Shown in pieces: positions 18,153-27,163 of a stretch of 64,000 bases of DNA (position 1 is its first letter; each line of letters opens with the position of its first letter). A program made the position numbers and the translations under genes. The notes under the pieces are model-generated. The model saw only the letters and a list, made by a program, of their open reading frames with translations. It was not told where the DNA came from and searched no databases. Source of the stretch: Flavobacterium marginilacus (lineage in GTDB: Bacteria > Bacteroidota > Bacteroidia > Flavobacteriales > Flavobacteriaceae); the NCBI RefSeq assembly GCF_026870155.1, contig NZ_CP113975.1:3906001-3970000 (forward strand), read 5' to 3'.

Positions 18153-19256
18153 TTATTTTGCGTTTTCTATTTTTCTCAAATCAATGCGGTTTTGAGCAAT
18201 AGTCAAAGCGGCCTGGTGAGTTGTAATACTATTTGCAACGGCATAATCAAAGATTTCCAATGTAGTATTGTAAATATTTTCAGTTTTACGCATAATTTCG
18301 GCTTTGTCATAATGTTCTAATTCAGCATAAACATTGATAATACCTCCTGCATTAATCAGGAAATCCGGAGCATAAAGAATACCTCTTTCCTGCAGAATCA
18401 ATCCGTGAGTATTTTCGTTTGCCAATTGATTATTAGCCGCACCGGCAATCACTTTTGCTTTAATTTTATTTACGGTATTCTCGTTGATAGTTGCCCCCAT
18501 TGCACAAGGCGCATAAATATCAACATCTGCAGTGTACAAATCCTCTCCGGTAAATATCTGAGCATTATATTTAGCAGCTACCTGATATAATTTTTCTTCA
18601 TTGATATCAGTAATAAAAACCTGCGCTCCTTCTTTTGTCAAATATTCAACCAAAGTTTCTCCTACGTGTCCAATTCCTTGAACCAATATTTTTTTCCCTT
18701 CTAATTTTTCGGAATCAAACTGCTGTTTTGCGGCTGCTTTCATCCCCATGTACACCCCAAAAGCGGTAACAGGTGATGGATTTCCAGATCCGCCTCTTTC
18801 TTCGGAAATACCGGTGACATACGGAGTCACATCTCTTACAATATCCATATCGGCAGTTTCCATTCCAACATCTTCTGCAGTAATATATCTTCCGCTCAGC
18901 GAGTGTACAAACTCACCAAATTTACGCATCAATTCAGGTGTTTTCTGCGTTTTGGCATCACCAATAATTACTGCTTTACCGCCGCCAATATTTAATCCGG
19001 TAATGGCAGCTTTATAAGTCATACCTCTCGAAAGACGCAGCACATCATTCAAAGCTTCCCATTCATTAGCATAATTAAACATTCGTGTTCCTCCCAAAGC
19101 CGGTCCCATAACCGAATTATGAATACCTATAATTGCTTTTAATCCTGTATCTTTGTCATTGCAGAAAACAATTTGCTCATGACCGTTAAAAGACAATTGT
19201 CCAAAAACAGGATCCATTTTTTGAAGATCTTTACCAGTTGTAACAGTAGCATTCAT
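18153..19256 (-). CDS. ldh: Glu/Leu/Phe/Val dehydrogenase, probably leucine dehydrogenase
   Basis: A 367-residue NAD-dependent amino-acid dehydrogenase that oxidatively deaminates branched-chain amino acids. It shows the substrate region ALGGTRMFNYANEWEAL, the glycine-rich segment with catalytic lysine (ITGLNIGGGKAVIIGD), the Rossmann fold GIGHVGETLVEYL, and APCAMGATINENTV with AGAANNQL. Its length and the short N-terminal domain fit leucine dehydrogenase better than hexameric glutamate dehydrogenase. I use the ATG at 19256 (MNATVTTGKDLQ), since the longer reading adds an unrelated 13-residue leader. The gene is single and has its own terminator. Confidence 0.85.
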   Translation of the reverse strand: MNATVTTGKDLQKMDPVFGQLSFNGHEQIVFCNDKDTGLKAIIGIHNSVMGPALGGTRMFNYANEWEALNDVLRLSRGMTYKAAITGLNIGGGKAVIIGDAKTQKTPELMRKFGEFVHSLSGRYITAEDVGMETADMDIVRDVTPYVTGISEERGGSGNPSPVTAFGVYMGMKAAAKQQFDSEKLEGKKILVQGIGHVGETLVEYLTKEGAQVFITDINEEKLYQVAAKYNAQIFTGEDLYTADVDIYAPCAMGATINENTVNKIKAKVIAGAANNQLANENTHGLILQERGILYAPDFLINAGGIINVYAELEHYDKAEIMRKTENIYNTTLEIFDYAVANSITTHQAALTIAQNRIDLRKIENAK

Positions 19257-19456
19257 AATACTATTTTTATTAGTTAAAAAATACGAATTTATCAAAAAGA
19301 CACTTCAAACATACGTAAAAAATAAATATACATCAATAAATTTACTTAAAAATAAATATTTATTAATAATAATTGAAAATATTTATTTTAATATAATTGT
19401 TAAAATTTAGACATTAAACAAAAAACAAAATTAATTCCATACTGAATCCTCATAAA

Positions 19457-21217
19457 ATGAAAGAATTACGCTATTTAAATAAATATTTTATCAAATATAA
19501 ATTCAGCTTCTTACTTGGTATAATTATCACCATAATCGCACAAATATTTTCTTTATTTACTCCAAAACTCATTAGTAAATCATTTAATGAAATTGAAGCT
19601 TTTGCCAAAAGCAATGCTTCCGATACCAGCGTTATCAGCCAGCAGCTGATTTCTAATATTTTATTAATTATTGCTACTACAATCGTTGCAGGATTTTTAA
19701 CTTTTCTGATGAGACAGACACTAATCGTAATGTCCCGCCATATTGAATTTGACTTAAAAAATGAAGTTTTTCATCAATACGAAAGACTTTCCCAAAACTT
19801 CTATAAACAGAACAGAACTGGTGATTTAATGAACAGAATCAGTGAGGATGTTTCCAAAGTCAGAATGTATGTTGGACCAGCTGTTATGTATTCAATAAAC
19901 ACCTTTATCCGCTTTGCGATTGTGATTGGCTATATGTATAATGTTTCGCCAAGATTAACTCTTTACACAATACTGCCATTGCCAATATTGTCGTACTGCA
20001 TTTTTAAATTAAGTTCTGAAATCAATAAACGTTCGACCACTTTCCAGCAGTATTTATCAAAAGTATCCAGTTATACCCAAGAAGTTTTCTCAGGAATCAG
20101 AGTTATAAAAGCATATTCATTAGAAAATCAGCATCAGGACAACATTGCCGATCTGGCTAATGAAAGCAAAAGCAAAAGTTTGAGTCTTGCCAAAGTACAG
20201 GCTCTTTTTGGCCCACTAATGATTGCATTGATTGGTGTGAGTAACTTGGTGGTGATTTATTTTGGAGGTTTAATGTACATAAACGGCACCATCAAAAGCA
20301 TAGGAACTATTGCAGAATTTATCTTGTATGTCAACATGCTGACTTGGCCGGTTGCTTCATTAGGATGGGTTTCCTCTATGGTTCAGGAAGCAGAAGCTTC
20401 ACAAAAAAGACTCAATGAGTTCTTGAAAATAGTCCCCGAAATACAGAACAAAAACCCAAACAGTTCAAAAATAGAAGGAAATATTGCATTCAGTAATGTA
20501 AGTTTTACTTATGAAGATACAAATATAAAAGCGCTTCAAAATGTATCTTTCACAGTAAACAAAGGAGAAACTTTGGCGATTTTAGGGAAAACCGGTTCCG
20601 GAAAATCAACAATTCTAGCGTTGCTTTCTCGCCTCTATGATGTCACAAGCGGACAGATTCTGATTGACAATAATGAAATCAGCCAAGTCAATTTATTTGA
20701 TTTAAGAAATAATATTGGCGCTGTTCCCCAAGATGCCTTTCTATTTTCGGATACAATCAAAAACAACATAAAGTTCGGAAAAGAAGATGCCTCTGATAAT
20801 GAAGTAGAATCGGCAGCAAAAAGCGCCGCTGTTCATGACAATATCACAGGTTTTAAGAATGGATATGATACGATATTGGGCGAAAGAGGGATTACGCTCT
20901 CCGGCGGTCAGAAACAGCGTGTATCTATCGCCAGAGCCATTATAAAAAATCCTCCCATTTTACTTTTTGACGATTGCTTGTCAGCAGTGGATACAGAGAC
21001 CGAAGAAACGATTCTGAACAACCTTTTTGAGATATGCAGGAATAAAACTACCATAATTATAAGCCATAGGGTATCTTCTGCAAAAAATGCCGATAAAATC
21101 ATAATTCTTGATGAAGGCAGGATAATCGAACAAGGCACTCATAATCAATTAATAAACTTAGAAGGATATTATGCCTCTCTTTATTTAAAGCAGCTTTCAG
21201 AAAAAGAATTGCTTTAA
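19457..21217 (+). CDS. ABC exporter, fused membrane and ATPase domains
   Basis: A 586-residue type IV ABC half-transporter. Six transmembrane helices lie in residues about 15-310 and the ATPase domain in about 335-586, with Walker A GKTGSGKST, Q-loop GAVPQDAFLFSDTI, signature LSGGQKQRVS, Walker B ILLFDD, D-loop SAVD and the H-loop histidine in IISHRVS. The residue after Walker B is Asp (FDD) instead of the usual catalytic Glu. Homodimers of this family export lipids, drugs or peptides; the substrate is not evident. The next gene starts 66 bp downstream and may be in the same transcript. Confidence 0.88.
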   Translation: MKELRYLNKYFIKYKFSFLLGIIITIIAQIFSLFTPKLISKSFNEIEAFAKSNASDTSVISQQLISNILLIIATTIVAGFLTFLMRQTLIVMSRHIEFDLKNEVFHQYERLSQNFYKQNRTGDLMNRISEDVSKVRMYVGPAVMYSINTFIRFAIVIGYMYNVSPRLTLYTILPLPILSYCIFKLSSEINKRSTTFQQYLSKVSSYTQEVFSGIRVIKAYSLENQHQDNIADLANESKSKSLSLAKVQALFGPLMIALIGVSNLVVIYFGGLMYINGTIKSIGTIAEFILYVNMLTWPVASLGWVSSMVQEAEASQKRLNEFLKIVPEIQNKNPNSSKIEGNIAFSNVSFTYEDTNIKALQNVSFTVNKGETLAILGKTGSGKSTILALLSRLYDVTSGQILIDNNEISQVNLFDLRNNIGAVPQDAFLFSDTIKNNIKFGKEDASDNEVESAAKSAAVHDNITGFKNGYDTILGERGITLSGGQKQRVSIARAIIKNPPILLFDDCLSAVDTETEETILNNLFEICRNKTTIIISHRVSSAKNADKIIILDEGRIIEQGTHNQLINLEGYYASLYLKQLSEKELL

Positions 21218-21283
21218 TTGTTGTATAATACATATATTTTTATGATTTTTGATTGCTATTAAATAAAAAATGACGAAAAGATT

Positions 21284-21664
21284 ATGAGAGAAAATGATAT
21301 GTTAGAAAAAGAAGAAATATTCTCAAAAGTTTTAAGAGCTGGAAGAAGAACGTATTTCTTTGATGTTAGAGCTACCAAAGCTGATGATTATTATATTACA
21401 ATTACCGAAAGTAAAAAATTCACAGAAGAAGACGGTTCTTTTCATTTTAAAAAACATAAAATCTATTTGTACAAAGAAGATTTTACTGCATTTTCAGAAA
21501 TTTTAGAAGACATGACTTCTTATGTTTTAAACCATAAAGGTGAAGAAGTAATCTCCGAAAGACACCAAAAAGATTTCAAAAAAGAATATGCTTCAGACAA
21601 AACAGATGAAGAAAGTGTACGAAGCACTTCTAGTTTTACTGATATCGATTTTGACGATATTTAA
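21284..21664 (+). CDS. PUR-type nucleic-acid-binding protein (DUF3276)
   Basis: A 126-residue protein of the DUF3276 family, the Bacteroidota and spirochaete relatives of eukaryotic Pur-alpha (BpuR of Borrelia). The core, with IFSKVLRAGRRTYFFDVRATKADDYYITITESKKF followed by FHFKKHKIYLYKEDFTAFSEIL, is one PUR repeat: a curved beta-sheet plus a helix. Such proteins dimerise and bind single-stranded DNA or RNA. The C-terminal 30 residues are acidic and probably disordered. A strong terminator follows. Confidence 0.85.
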   Translation: MRENDMLEKEEIFSKVLRAGRRTYFFDVRATKADDYYITITESKKFTEEDGSFHFKKHKIYLYKEDFTAFSEILEDMTSYVLNHKGEEVISERHQKDFKKEYASDKTDEESVRSTSSFTDIDFDDI

Positions 21665-21680
21665 TTAAAAGACAAAAAAT

Positions 21681-21718
21681 AAAAAAGTCCAAAATCGAAT
21701 TGATTTTGGACTTTTTTT
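21681..21718 (+). terminator. Terminator of the PUR-domain gene
   Basis: Perfect 16-bp stem AAAAAAGTCCAAAATC / GATTTTGGACTTTTTT with a 5-nt loop. The A- and T-rich flanks could make it work in both directions. Confidence 0.9.
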
Positions 21719-21775
21719 ATTTATAATTTTTTTTTTTGGGTCAATTAACTGAATTTGCTTCTGGCAGATACCTTG

Positions 21776-22291
21776 TTACTCCAACATTATTTTTGAAGAT
21801 TTAAAGACCTTGACCCATTTTTCTTGAGATTCTGGCGTTATCTCTTTTTGCTGAGTTAACCATACATTACAAAATAATTCATTTTTTCCTTGTATAACGT
21901 ACCAGATCTGAGATTCAGAGACATGCTCAATTTTAAGGATAAACCAAGGATATTGTGCCTTGTCGTCCCGCTCAATTATTGTTCTTTTTGTGGCTGGAAT
22001 ATTTTTTAACGGCGGGTAAAATGCTTCAACCCTGCTTAATGGCACATATAGAGAATCTCGGCAAATATCTGTTGCCACCATTTCGCTGGAATTTCCAATA
22101 AATTCTTTGCCTTTCAAAAATCGTATCCCAGTCAGCATGCCCCTAACGTCATCTTGCTGATCAACTATATGCCAGCCCTCATCTTTCGGCCAGTTAATGG
22201 TAAATTTTTCCTTCTTTGAATTGGATTGCGCATTACTTATGCTACATATAAAAGATGCAGATAGAACGATACTTTTTACTAGTCTTTTCAT
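21776..22291 (-). CDS. Secreted protein of unknown function
   Basis: A 171-residue protein with a signal peptide (MKRLVKSIVLSASFICSISNAQ), so it is periplasmic or exported. The mature part begins KKEKFTINWPKDEGWHIVDQQDD and alternates charged and aromatic residues, as in a small beta-rich fold. I recognise no catalytic motif and no characterised family. It is followed on the same strand by no close gene, and the GNAT-like gene lies 72 bp upstream of it, so they may be transcribed together. Confidence 0.65.
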   Translation of the reverse strand: MKRLVKSIVLSASFICSISNAQSNSKKEKFTINWPKDEGWHIVDQQDDVRGMLTGIRFLKGKEFIGNSSEMVATDICRDSLYVPLSRVEAFYPPLKNIPATKRTIIERDDKAQYPWFILKIEHVSESQIWYVIQGKNELFCNVWLTQQKEITPESQEKWVKVFKSSKIMLE

Positions 22292-22363
22292 TGATTTAGA
22301 AGTAATATAAATTCCGAGGGCAGTTTTAGCTGCGAGAAAATTTAAAATAGAAAATTAATTGTC

Positions 22364-23482
22364 TTACAATTCTTTTCTAAAGGTTTTTCTTCGGCAGTGA
22401 ATTACCGGATTAAAATTTTTCCAAATCAGCTGTATAGCAAGATTATCAGCCAGCTCCGGTGTTCTAAAACAGTTTTCTACGCCATTCTCAGTAAAAGTCT
22501 TGTGATATTCATTAAAAATAACTGCAGTCACTCCCTTATTCTGATAATCTGGATGCACTCCAATAAGATAAAATATAACATCTTTACTGCTGCGTTTTGC
22601 TTTTAATAAATGTAAAAAACCAAAAGGAAATAATTTTCCATTGGCTTTTTGAAGTGCCCTTGAAAAACTAGGCATCACAATAGCAAATGCTACAAGCTTA
22701 CCATCTTTATCCTCTACATATTTTATGTATTCTGGATTAATGAAACTAATGTATTTATTCTTAAAATATTCTTTCTGAATATCAGATATTGCGACGAATG
22801 AAGACAGCTTTGCATACGATTCATTGAATAAATCAAACATTTTATCTACATAAGGCATTACATCCTTTGTTGATTTAAAATTAATCGGTTTAAGCTGGTA
22901 TCTTTTTTTAACTAATTCGTTGATTTTTTCAAAAAACTCCGGTTTAGCATTTGCAAACGGAAATTTATTTTCAACATATTCCTTTTCGGTAACGTATCCC
23001 AATTGTTCAAAATGTGCAGCATAATAAGGATGATTGTACCAAGTAATCATTGTTCCTAATTCATCAAAACCTTCCGTTAAAACACCTACTTTGTCAAGAT
23101 TTGAAAATCCCATCGGACCTTCCATATATTCCAGATTATTTTTTCGGCCGGTTTCATACACTTTTTCAAGCAGTGCTTTAGTTACTTCAATGTCATCTAT
23201 AACATCAAACCAGCCAAAACGAACTTTCTTTTTCTGCTGCTGATTCACCTCATCCCAATTGATAATTACTGCAATCCGGCCAACGATAACATTATTTTTA
23301 CGAGCCAGATAAAACGCAGCTTCGGCACTGTCAAAAGCGGGATTTTTGGTTTTATCAAATGTTTCCAGTTCATCTGAAATTATTGGAGGAACCCAATATG
23401 CGTTGCACTTGTATAAAGAAAAAGGAAATTTTATAAATTCTGTTAACTCGTTTTTGGTCTTAGCTTCTTGTATGGTAATCAT
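22364..23482 (-). CDS. GNAT-fold acyltransferase-like protein
   Basis: A 372-residue cytoplasmic protein with two GNAT-like halves. The N-terminal half contains AEAAFYLARKNNVIVGRIAVIINWDE and a GWFDVIDD strand. The C-terminal half has LVAFAIVMPSFSRAL and the acetyl-CoA loop region FYLIGVHPDYQNKGVTAVIFNEYHK (Q-x-x-G-x-x, matching motif A). Some homologues in Bacteroidota carry a GTP-cyclohydrolase label, which I see no support for here. The acceptor is unknown. The outer-membrane protein gene starts 26 bp upstream on the same strand, so they are likely one operon. Confidence 0.75.
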   Translation of the reverse strand: MITIQEAKTKNELTEFIKFPFSLYKCNAYWVPPIISDELETFDKTKNPAFDSAEAAFYLARKNNVIVGRIAVIINWDEVNQQQKKKVRFGWFDVIDDIEVTKALLEKVYETGRKNNLEYMEGPMGFSNLDKVGVLTEGFDELGTMITWYNHPYYAAHFEQLGYVTEKEYVENKFPFANAKPEFFEKINELVKKRYQLKPINFKSTKDVMPYVDKMFDLFNESYAKLSSFVAISDIQKEYFKNKYISFINPEYIKYVEDKDGKLVAFAIVMPSFSRALQKANGKLFPFGFLHLLKAKRSSKDVIFYLIGVHPDYQNKGVTAVIFNEYHKTFTENGVENCFRTPELADNLAIQLIWKNFNPVIHCRRKTFRKEL

Positions 23483-23508
23483 TGCAGTCTATGTGGGGGA
23501 ATATTATT

Positions 23509-24459
23509 TTATTTCTTCGATTTTTTAAGTGATTCTTTGGTATTTGTCTTTTTAGCCATGTCCTTAACAGCCTTTTCTTCTTTGGTCATAAGATATACGT
23601 CTTTATAACGCGCGTCATATCGCCACGAAACTCCTACGCCTCCGTAAAACACTGAAGGAGTATCTTTAAAATTACCGCTTATAGAAGCATCAACCTGAAG
23701 GTTTCTGTTAATTAAATAAGCTGCGCCGCCTCGTACGATTGCATCACTGTAAAAATCGCTTTTAATTCCTTGATTTTCAACAAAAGCAGACCAGTTTTTA
23801 TTAATCCCTTTAGTCAGCGTCAAAATATAACTCAAACTTGGATAATCTGTTGTAATATAATTACCAATAATATTTGCTACAAAAACCCAAGAACCGTCAC
23901 CTAAGTGATTCTGCAGAATCAAAGCTACTTTTGGAGAAATTTCAGAATTAGGAGAGAAATAAAACGGATTGTTATGTCCTGCAAAATTGACTCCAGCAAA
24001 AACAGCTACTGAAGGGATGACCTGATGCCAGCTGAATTTATGATTGGCTTTCCAGCTGTAAATATTAGGTTCTTTTTTGTACCCCTTATTAGGATCATAC
24101 AGCAAATATTTTGCTCCAAAAACAGTTTGCTTAAAATCATATTTATCTACAGTTTTCATTGGATAATTGAAAGTTTCAAGCACATACTGAGCATCAGCAA
24201 TAAACTCTAATTCTTCCAGAAATGCTCCGTAGCGCACTTCTAAATCCATTCCAAAACCATAGGCATCATACCGCAGCAGGCTATGATTTTCTTTAATACC
24301 GAACACACCTGTTTCTACCTGCAAAACTGTTTTTCCAACAGCAAATGCCGACATAGATTCGCCTGGCCTGTTCGAATTAATCTCATCGGTATGCTGACCG
24401 TAATGAGCTATTGGAAATAAAAAAAGGGAAACTAAAAAAACTTTTTTGAAATTGAACAT
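23509..24459 (-). CDS. Outer-membrane beta-barrel protein (MetA-pathway phenol degradation-like)
   Basis: A 316-residue protein with a signal peptide (MFNFKKVFLVSLFLFPIAHYGQ) followed by NSNRPGESMSAFAVGKTVLQVETG, the opening of the Phenol_MetA_deg/transporter barrel family. The rest alternates hydrophobic and polar residues as in a 12-14 strand barrel. The last 25 residues are Lys-rich and lie after the final strand, which is unusual for a barrel protein whose last residue is normally aromatic. The family is annotated as transport of hydrophobic compounds, but no substrate can be assigned. Confidence 0.75.
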   Translation of the reverse strand: MFNFKKVFLVSLFLFPIAHYGQHTDEINSNRPGESMSAFAVGKTVLQVETGVFGIKENHSLLRYDAYGFGMDLEVRYGAFLEELEFIADAQYVLETFNYPMKTVDKYDFKQTVFGAKYLLYDPNKGYKKEPNIYSWKANHKFSWHQVIPSVAVFAGVNFAGHNNPFYFSPNSEISPKVALILQNHLGDGSWVFVANIIGNYITTDYPSLSYILTLTKGINKNWSAFVENQGIKSDFYSDAIVRGGAAYLINRNLQVDASISGNFKDTPSVFYGGVGVSWRYDARYKDVYLMTKEEKAVKDMAKKTNTKESLKKSKK

Positions 24460-24552
24460 ACTGAATTAGTTGAATGAAAATAGATAACGTTTTTCAAATG
24501 TACTATATTTTATCGTAACAATCATTCGGTTAAAAATTACTTATGAATATAG

Positions 24553-25143
24553 TTAAAAATTATTAATAGAATCTTGGTTTAAAAAAGCTATTAGTTCCTT
24601 AACAGCTTTACCGCGATGGCTTATTGCATTTTTGGTTTCTAATGAAAGCTGTGCAAAAGTTTCCTGAAAACCTTCAGGTTTAAAGATCGGATCGTAACCA
24701 AAACCTTGGTCGCCATATTTTTCTAAAGTAATTGTACCGCGGGCAATTCCGGTAAAAAGATACTGTTCTCCCTTTATATTTAAAGCAATAACAGTTTTGA
24801 ATTGCGCATCTCTATTGGTTTTATTTTCCAGATTCAAAAGCAGTTTATCCATATTATCAGCAGCTGATTTTTGTTCGCCGGCGTATCGTGCCGAAAAAAC
24901 ACCTGGCTCACCGTTCAAAGCATCAACTTCCAGTCCCGTATCATCAGCGAAACAGTCATAACCGTATTTTTGGGTCACATAATCAGCTTTCAAGACTGCA
25001 TTCCCTTCAATAGTAGCGGCAGTTTCAGGAATATCTTCATTACATCCGATACTTTCCAGACTGATAATTTCAATACTTTGTGGCAGCATACTTTGTATCT
25101 CTTTAATTTTATTTTTATTATTGGTCGCAAAAACGATTTTCAT
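24553..25143 (-). CDS. rdgB: Non-canonical purine NTP pyrophosphatase RdgB/HAM1
   Basis: A 196-residue house-cleaning enzyme that hydrolyses dITP, XTP and similar nucleotides to monophosphates and so keeps them out of DNA. It starts MKIVFATNNKNKIKEI, the TNNxxK phosphate-binding start of the family, and has DDTGLEVDALNGEPGVFSARYAG (catalytic Asp), GYDPIF and the ending SHRGKAVKEL. All conserved blocks are present. I chose the ATG at 25143, since the extra nine residues upstream are not family-like. Confidence 0.93.
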   Translation of the reverse strand: MKIVFATNNKNKIKEIQSMLPQSIEIISLESIGCNEDIPETAATIEGNAVLKADYVTQKYGYDCFADDTGLEVDALNGEPGVFSARYAGEQKSAADNMDKLLLNLENKTNRDAQFKTVIALNIKGEQYLFTGIARGTITLEKYGDQGFGYDPIFKPEGFQETFAQLSLETKNAISHRGKAVKELIAFLNQDSINNF

Positions 25144-25218
25144 AATGGCACTTTTAAAATGAGAAACCAAAAATACATTTTTTTACTGACCAATAAAGAA
25201 AACTGCCTTTTAAACCAC

Positions 25219-25396
25219 GGCATTCGCTTTTAAAAGTTTCTAACACGAATTACACTAATTTGCACGAATTAAGATTGCTATTTTATTACACAAAATATTC
25301 AAAACTGTAAAAAGTTATAAAATTTGATTTCAATTTTGATAAGAATTAGTGTTAATTGGTGAAATTCGTGTTTATCTTTTTTTAAATGCGAATGCC
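25219..25396. repeat. Long imperfect inverted repeat (about 50-bp arms)
   Basis: The left arm starts GGCATTCGC and runs through AACACGAATTACACTAATT (25219-25270). The right arm (25342-25396) ends in GCGAATGCC and, reversed, reads GGCATTCGCATTTAAA and then AACACGAATTTCACCAATT, matching most positions. About 70 bp of AT-rich DNA lies between. The arms contain the CAC-n-AATT units typical of dispersed Bacteroidota intergenic repeats. This fills most of the gene-free stretch 25144-25553; the remainder shows only the YhcH gene's upstream DNA. Confidence 0.7.
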
Positions 25397-25553
25397 ATGC
25401 TTTTAAATAATCAAATATACTGCATAGAAATCTGCTGAAATGCAAATCATTTTCGAAGCTGATCTTAATACTTATTTTAGATTAAAAATACCTTTCAATT
25501 CTGTAATTTTCGCATTAATTTTACCATTCAATTAATTCAATCTAAGAGAAATT

Positions 25554-26000
25554 ATGATTATAGATTTTATAGAAAATGCAGCCCGATACGAAGCAGTTCA
25601 TCCGTCATTTAAAACTGCTTTTGATTATTTAAAGCAAGATGACAAAGACGCTTTGGATGGTTTAATCGATGAAAAAGCAGGTGTAAAAATGTTTGCTTAC
25701 AAAGGAGAAGGAAAAAGCAGAGCAAAAAGTCTGGAAACATTTGAATGCCATGACAAAAATATTGACATTCAGTTCTGCATCAGCGGAAGCGAAGGTTTTT
25801 TGTGGAAACCAAGAGCGAAATGCGTTTCTCCAAACGGAGAATACAACACCGAAAAAGATGTTCGTTTTTTTAACGATGAACCAGACACTTATTTTGAACT
25901 GAAGGCCAATCAGTTTGTTGTATTTTTTCCTGAAGATGTTCATGCGCCAATGATCAGTGAAAATGATCTGGATAAAATAGTTGTAAAAGTATTGGTATAA
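25554..26000 (+). CDS. YhcH/YjgK/YiaL family (DUF386) cupin-like protein
   Basis: A 148-residue protein of the DUF386 family, a beta-sandwich often found with sugar-acid or sialic-acid catabolic genes. It has the family pattern ETFECHDKNIDIQFCISG near the middle and FVVFFPEDVHAPMI near the end. The conserved His in HDKN and the Glu-Asp-x-His of FPEDVHAP are candidate metal ligands. Anomerase or metal-dependent roles have been proposed for relatives. No sugar genes are adjacent here, so context gives no substrate. Confidence 0.82.
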   Translation: MIIDFIENAARYEAVHPSFKTAFDYLKQDDKDALDGLIDEKAGVKMFAYKGEGKSRAKSLETFECHDKNIDIQFCISGSEGFLWKPRAKCVSPNGEYNTEKDVRFFNDEPDTYFELKANQFVVFFPEDVHAPMISENDLDKIVVKVLV

Positions 26001-26107
26001 CCCAAATTTTAATATTACTATTTTTATTAATAAAGTCCTGACTGTTAAAAACAGGTTAAAACATAGTTAAAATACTTATTTTAAGCTTTTTAATACAATA
26101 AAGTTGT

Positions 26108-26278
26108 AAATTTGAGTGTGGTTTTGATTAATTACTTGAGGTATAATATCACAAATATTTAAGTATTAGAAAAAGTATCTCAATAGTCAGCTATACCGAA
26201 TTATAGTAACGTATAAGTTAGATAATGATAAATCAGAACTACAAAATTGGAGGGCCGTAAAAAGCCCTCCTTTTTTTT
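26108..26278 (+). ncRNA. Candidate small RNA or attenuator with a tiny 11-codon ORF
   Basis: Between two genes lies a -7-like TAAATTTG (26108-26115), then about 130 bp without any long ORF, then a strong terminator (GGAGGGC / GCCCTCC plus eight T, 26249-26278). An ATG at 26225 opens an 11-codon frame, MINQNYKIGGP, whose stop lies in the terminator loop. This could be a free small RNA, a leader attenuating the next gene, or just a spacer. No -33 TTG is present at the right spacing. The gap 26001-26307 holds nothing else I can support. Confidence 0.35.
26249..26278 (+). terminator. Rho-independent terminator
   Basis: Seven-bp GC-rich stem GGAGGGC (26249-26255) with GCCCTCC (26264-26270) and eight T residues. 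It lies 249 nt after the YhcH stop and 30 nt before the next ATG. Confidence 0.88.
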
Positions 26279-26307
26279 GAAGTAAAAATCCAGATTTAAG
26301 TACTATA

Positions 26308-27066
26308 ATGCATCTGACAAATCAATACTTTCTGGCAATGAAAACATTTTCCCTTTATTCTTCAATTCTAAAACTGATTGCCCAGAAAAAAATTATTGAT
26401 ACAGCTGAAAATCAGTTTAACATCAATCCAAAAATTATAAAGCAGTCTGCTGCTGGTTTAGGTTTAACATTTGTCAGTAAAAAAGAACAGGAAGGCAGCG
26501 TCTGTCTGGCAGACAGTCATGAAGTGCGTCCTGAATTTAAAGAGACATTTACTTCTGAAGATTTATTCAATTACATCTACGCGGTAATTCATTCATCAAA
26601 ATACAGGGAAAAAAATTTAAAAACAGATTCCCAAAATATTCCAATACAAACTGACAGTCTTAAATTTTGGAAGCTAGTGCAGTTCGGCAGAGAATTACGT
26701 AAAATTCATTTGCTAAAAAATGATAATACTGTCAACTCCAGTGCACAATTTACAAATGAAGGCAATACTATTGTTAAACATTCAAAATTTAAAACATTTT
26801 CCGAAACTCATTTTTCACCATCAGAGGAAAATTGTGCCGACAGAAATTTAGGGCGCGTGTACATCAGCGAAAATCAGTTTTTTGACAATATACCCGAATC
26901 CGTATGGAATTTTTGCATAGATGATTATCAGCCTGCAAAAAAGTGGCTCCAAGACCGAAAAGAATGCGAGCTTACTCCTGAAGACATTTCACAATACCAA
27001 AAAATAATTGCGGTTCTAACTGAAACAGTTCAGATTGCAAAAAAAATTAATAAACTAGATATTTAG
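26308..27066 (+). CDS. Orphan type ISP restriction-modification C-terminal (specificity-like) domain
   Basis: A 252-residue protein. The stretches FTSEDLFNYIYAVIHSSKYREKN, FWKLVQFGRELRKIHLL and the ending RVYISENQFFDNIPESVWNF ... DYQPAKKWLQDRKECELTPEDISQYQKIIAVL match the C-terminal region of single-chain type ISP enzymes such as LlaBIII. There that region follows nuclease, helicase and N6-adenine methyltransferase domains and recognises the DNA target. None of those domains is present here or nearby. It may be a remnant, a stand-alone modifier, or a protein that recycled the fold. The start could be 26308 or the Met at 26338. Confidence 0.6.
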   Translation: MHLTNQYFLAMKTFSLYSSILKLIAQKKIIDTAENQFNINPKIIKQSAAGLGLTFVSKKEQEGSVCLADSHEVRPEFKETFTSEDLFNYIYAVIHSSKYREKNLKTDSQNIPIQTDSLKFWKLVQFGRELRKIHLLKNDNTVNSSAQFTNEGNTIVKHSKFKTFSETHFSPSEENCADRNLGRVYISENQFFDNIPESVWNFCIDDYQPAKKWLQDRKECELTPEDISQYQKIIAVLTETVQIAKKINKLDI

Positions 27067-27163
27067 CCTTTACTTTGAAATTAATGAAAACAATAAATAA
27101 TCGATGAAATTTATAATTTTCTAAAAAGACAGAACTGTAATAGAAATATTAATAGCTGTGTTT

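Noticed and set aside
22364..23482. GTP cyclohydrolase
   Set aside because: The residues fit a GNAT fold. The zinc ligands of FolE-type enzymes are absent, and a clear folE exists at 50540.
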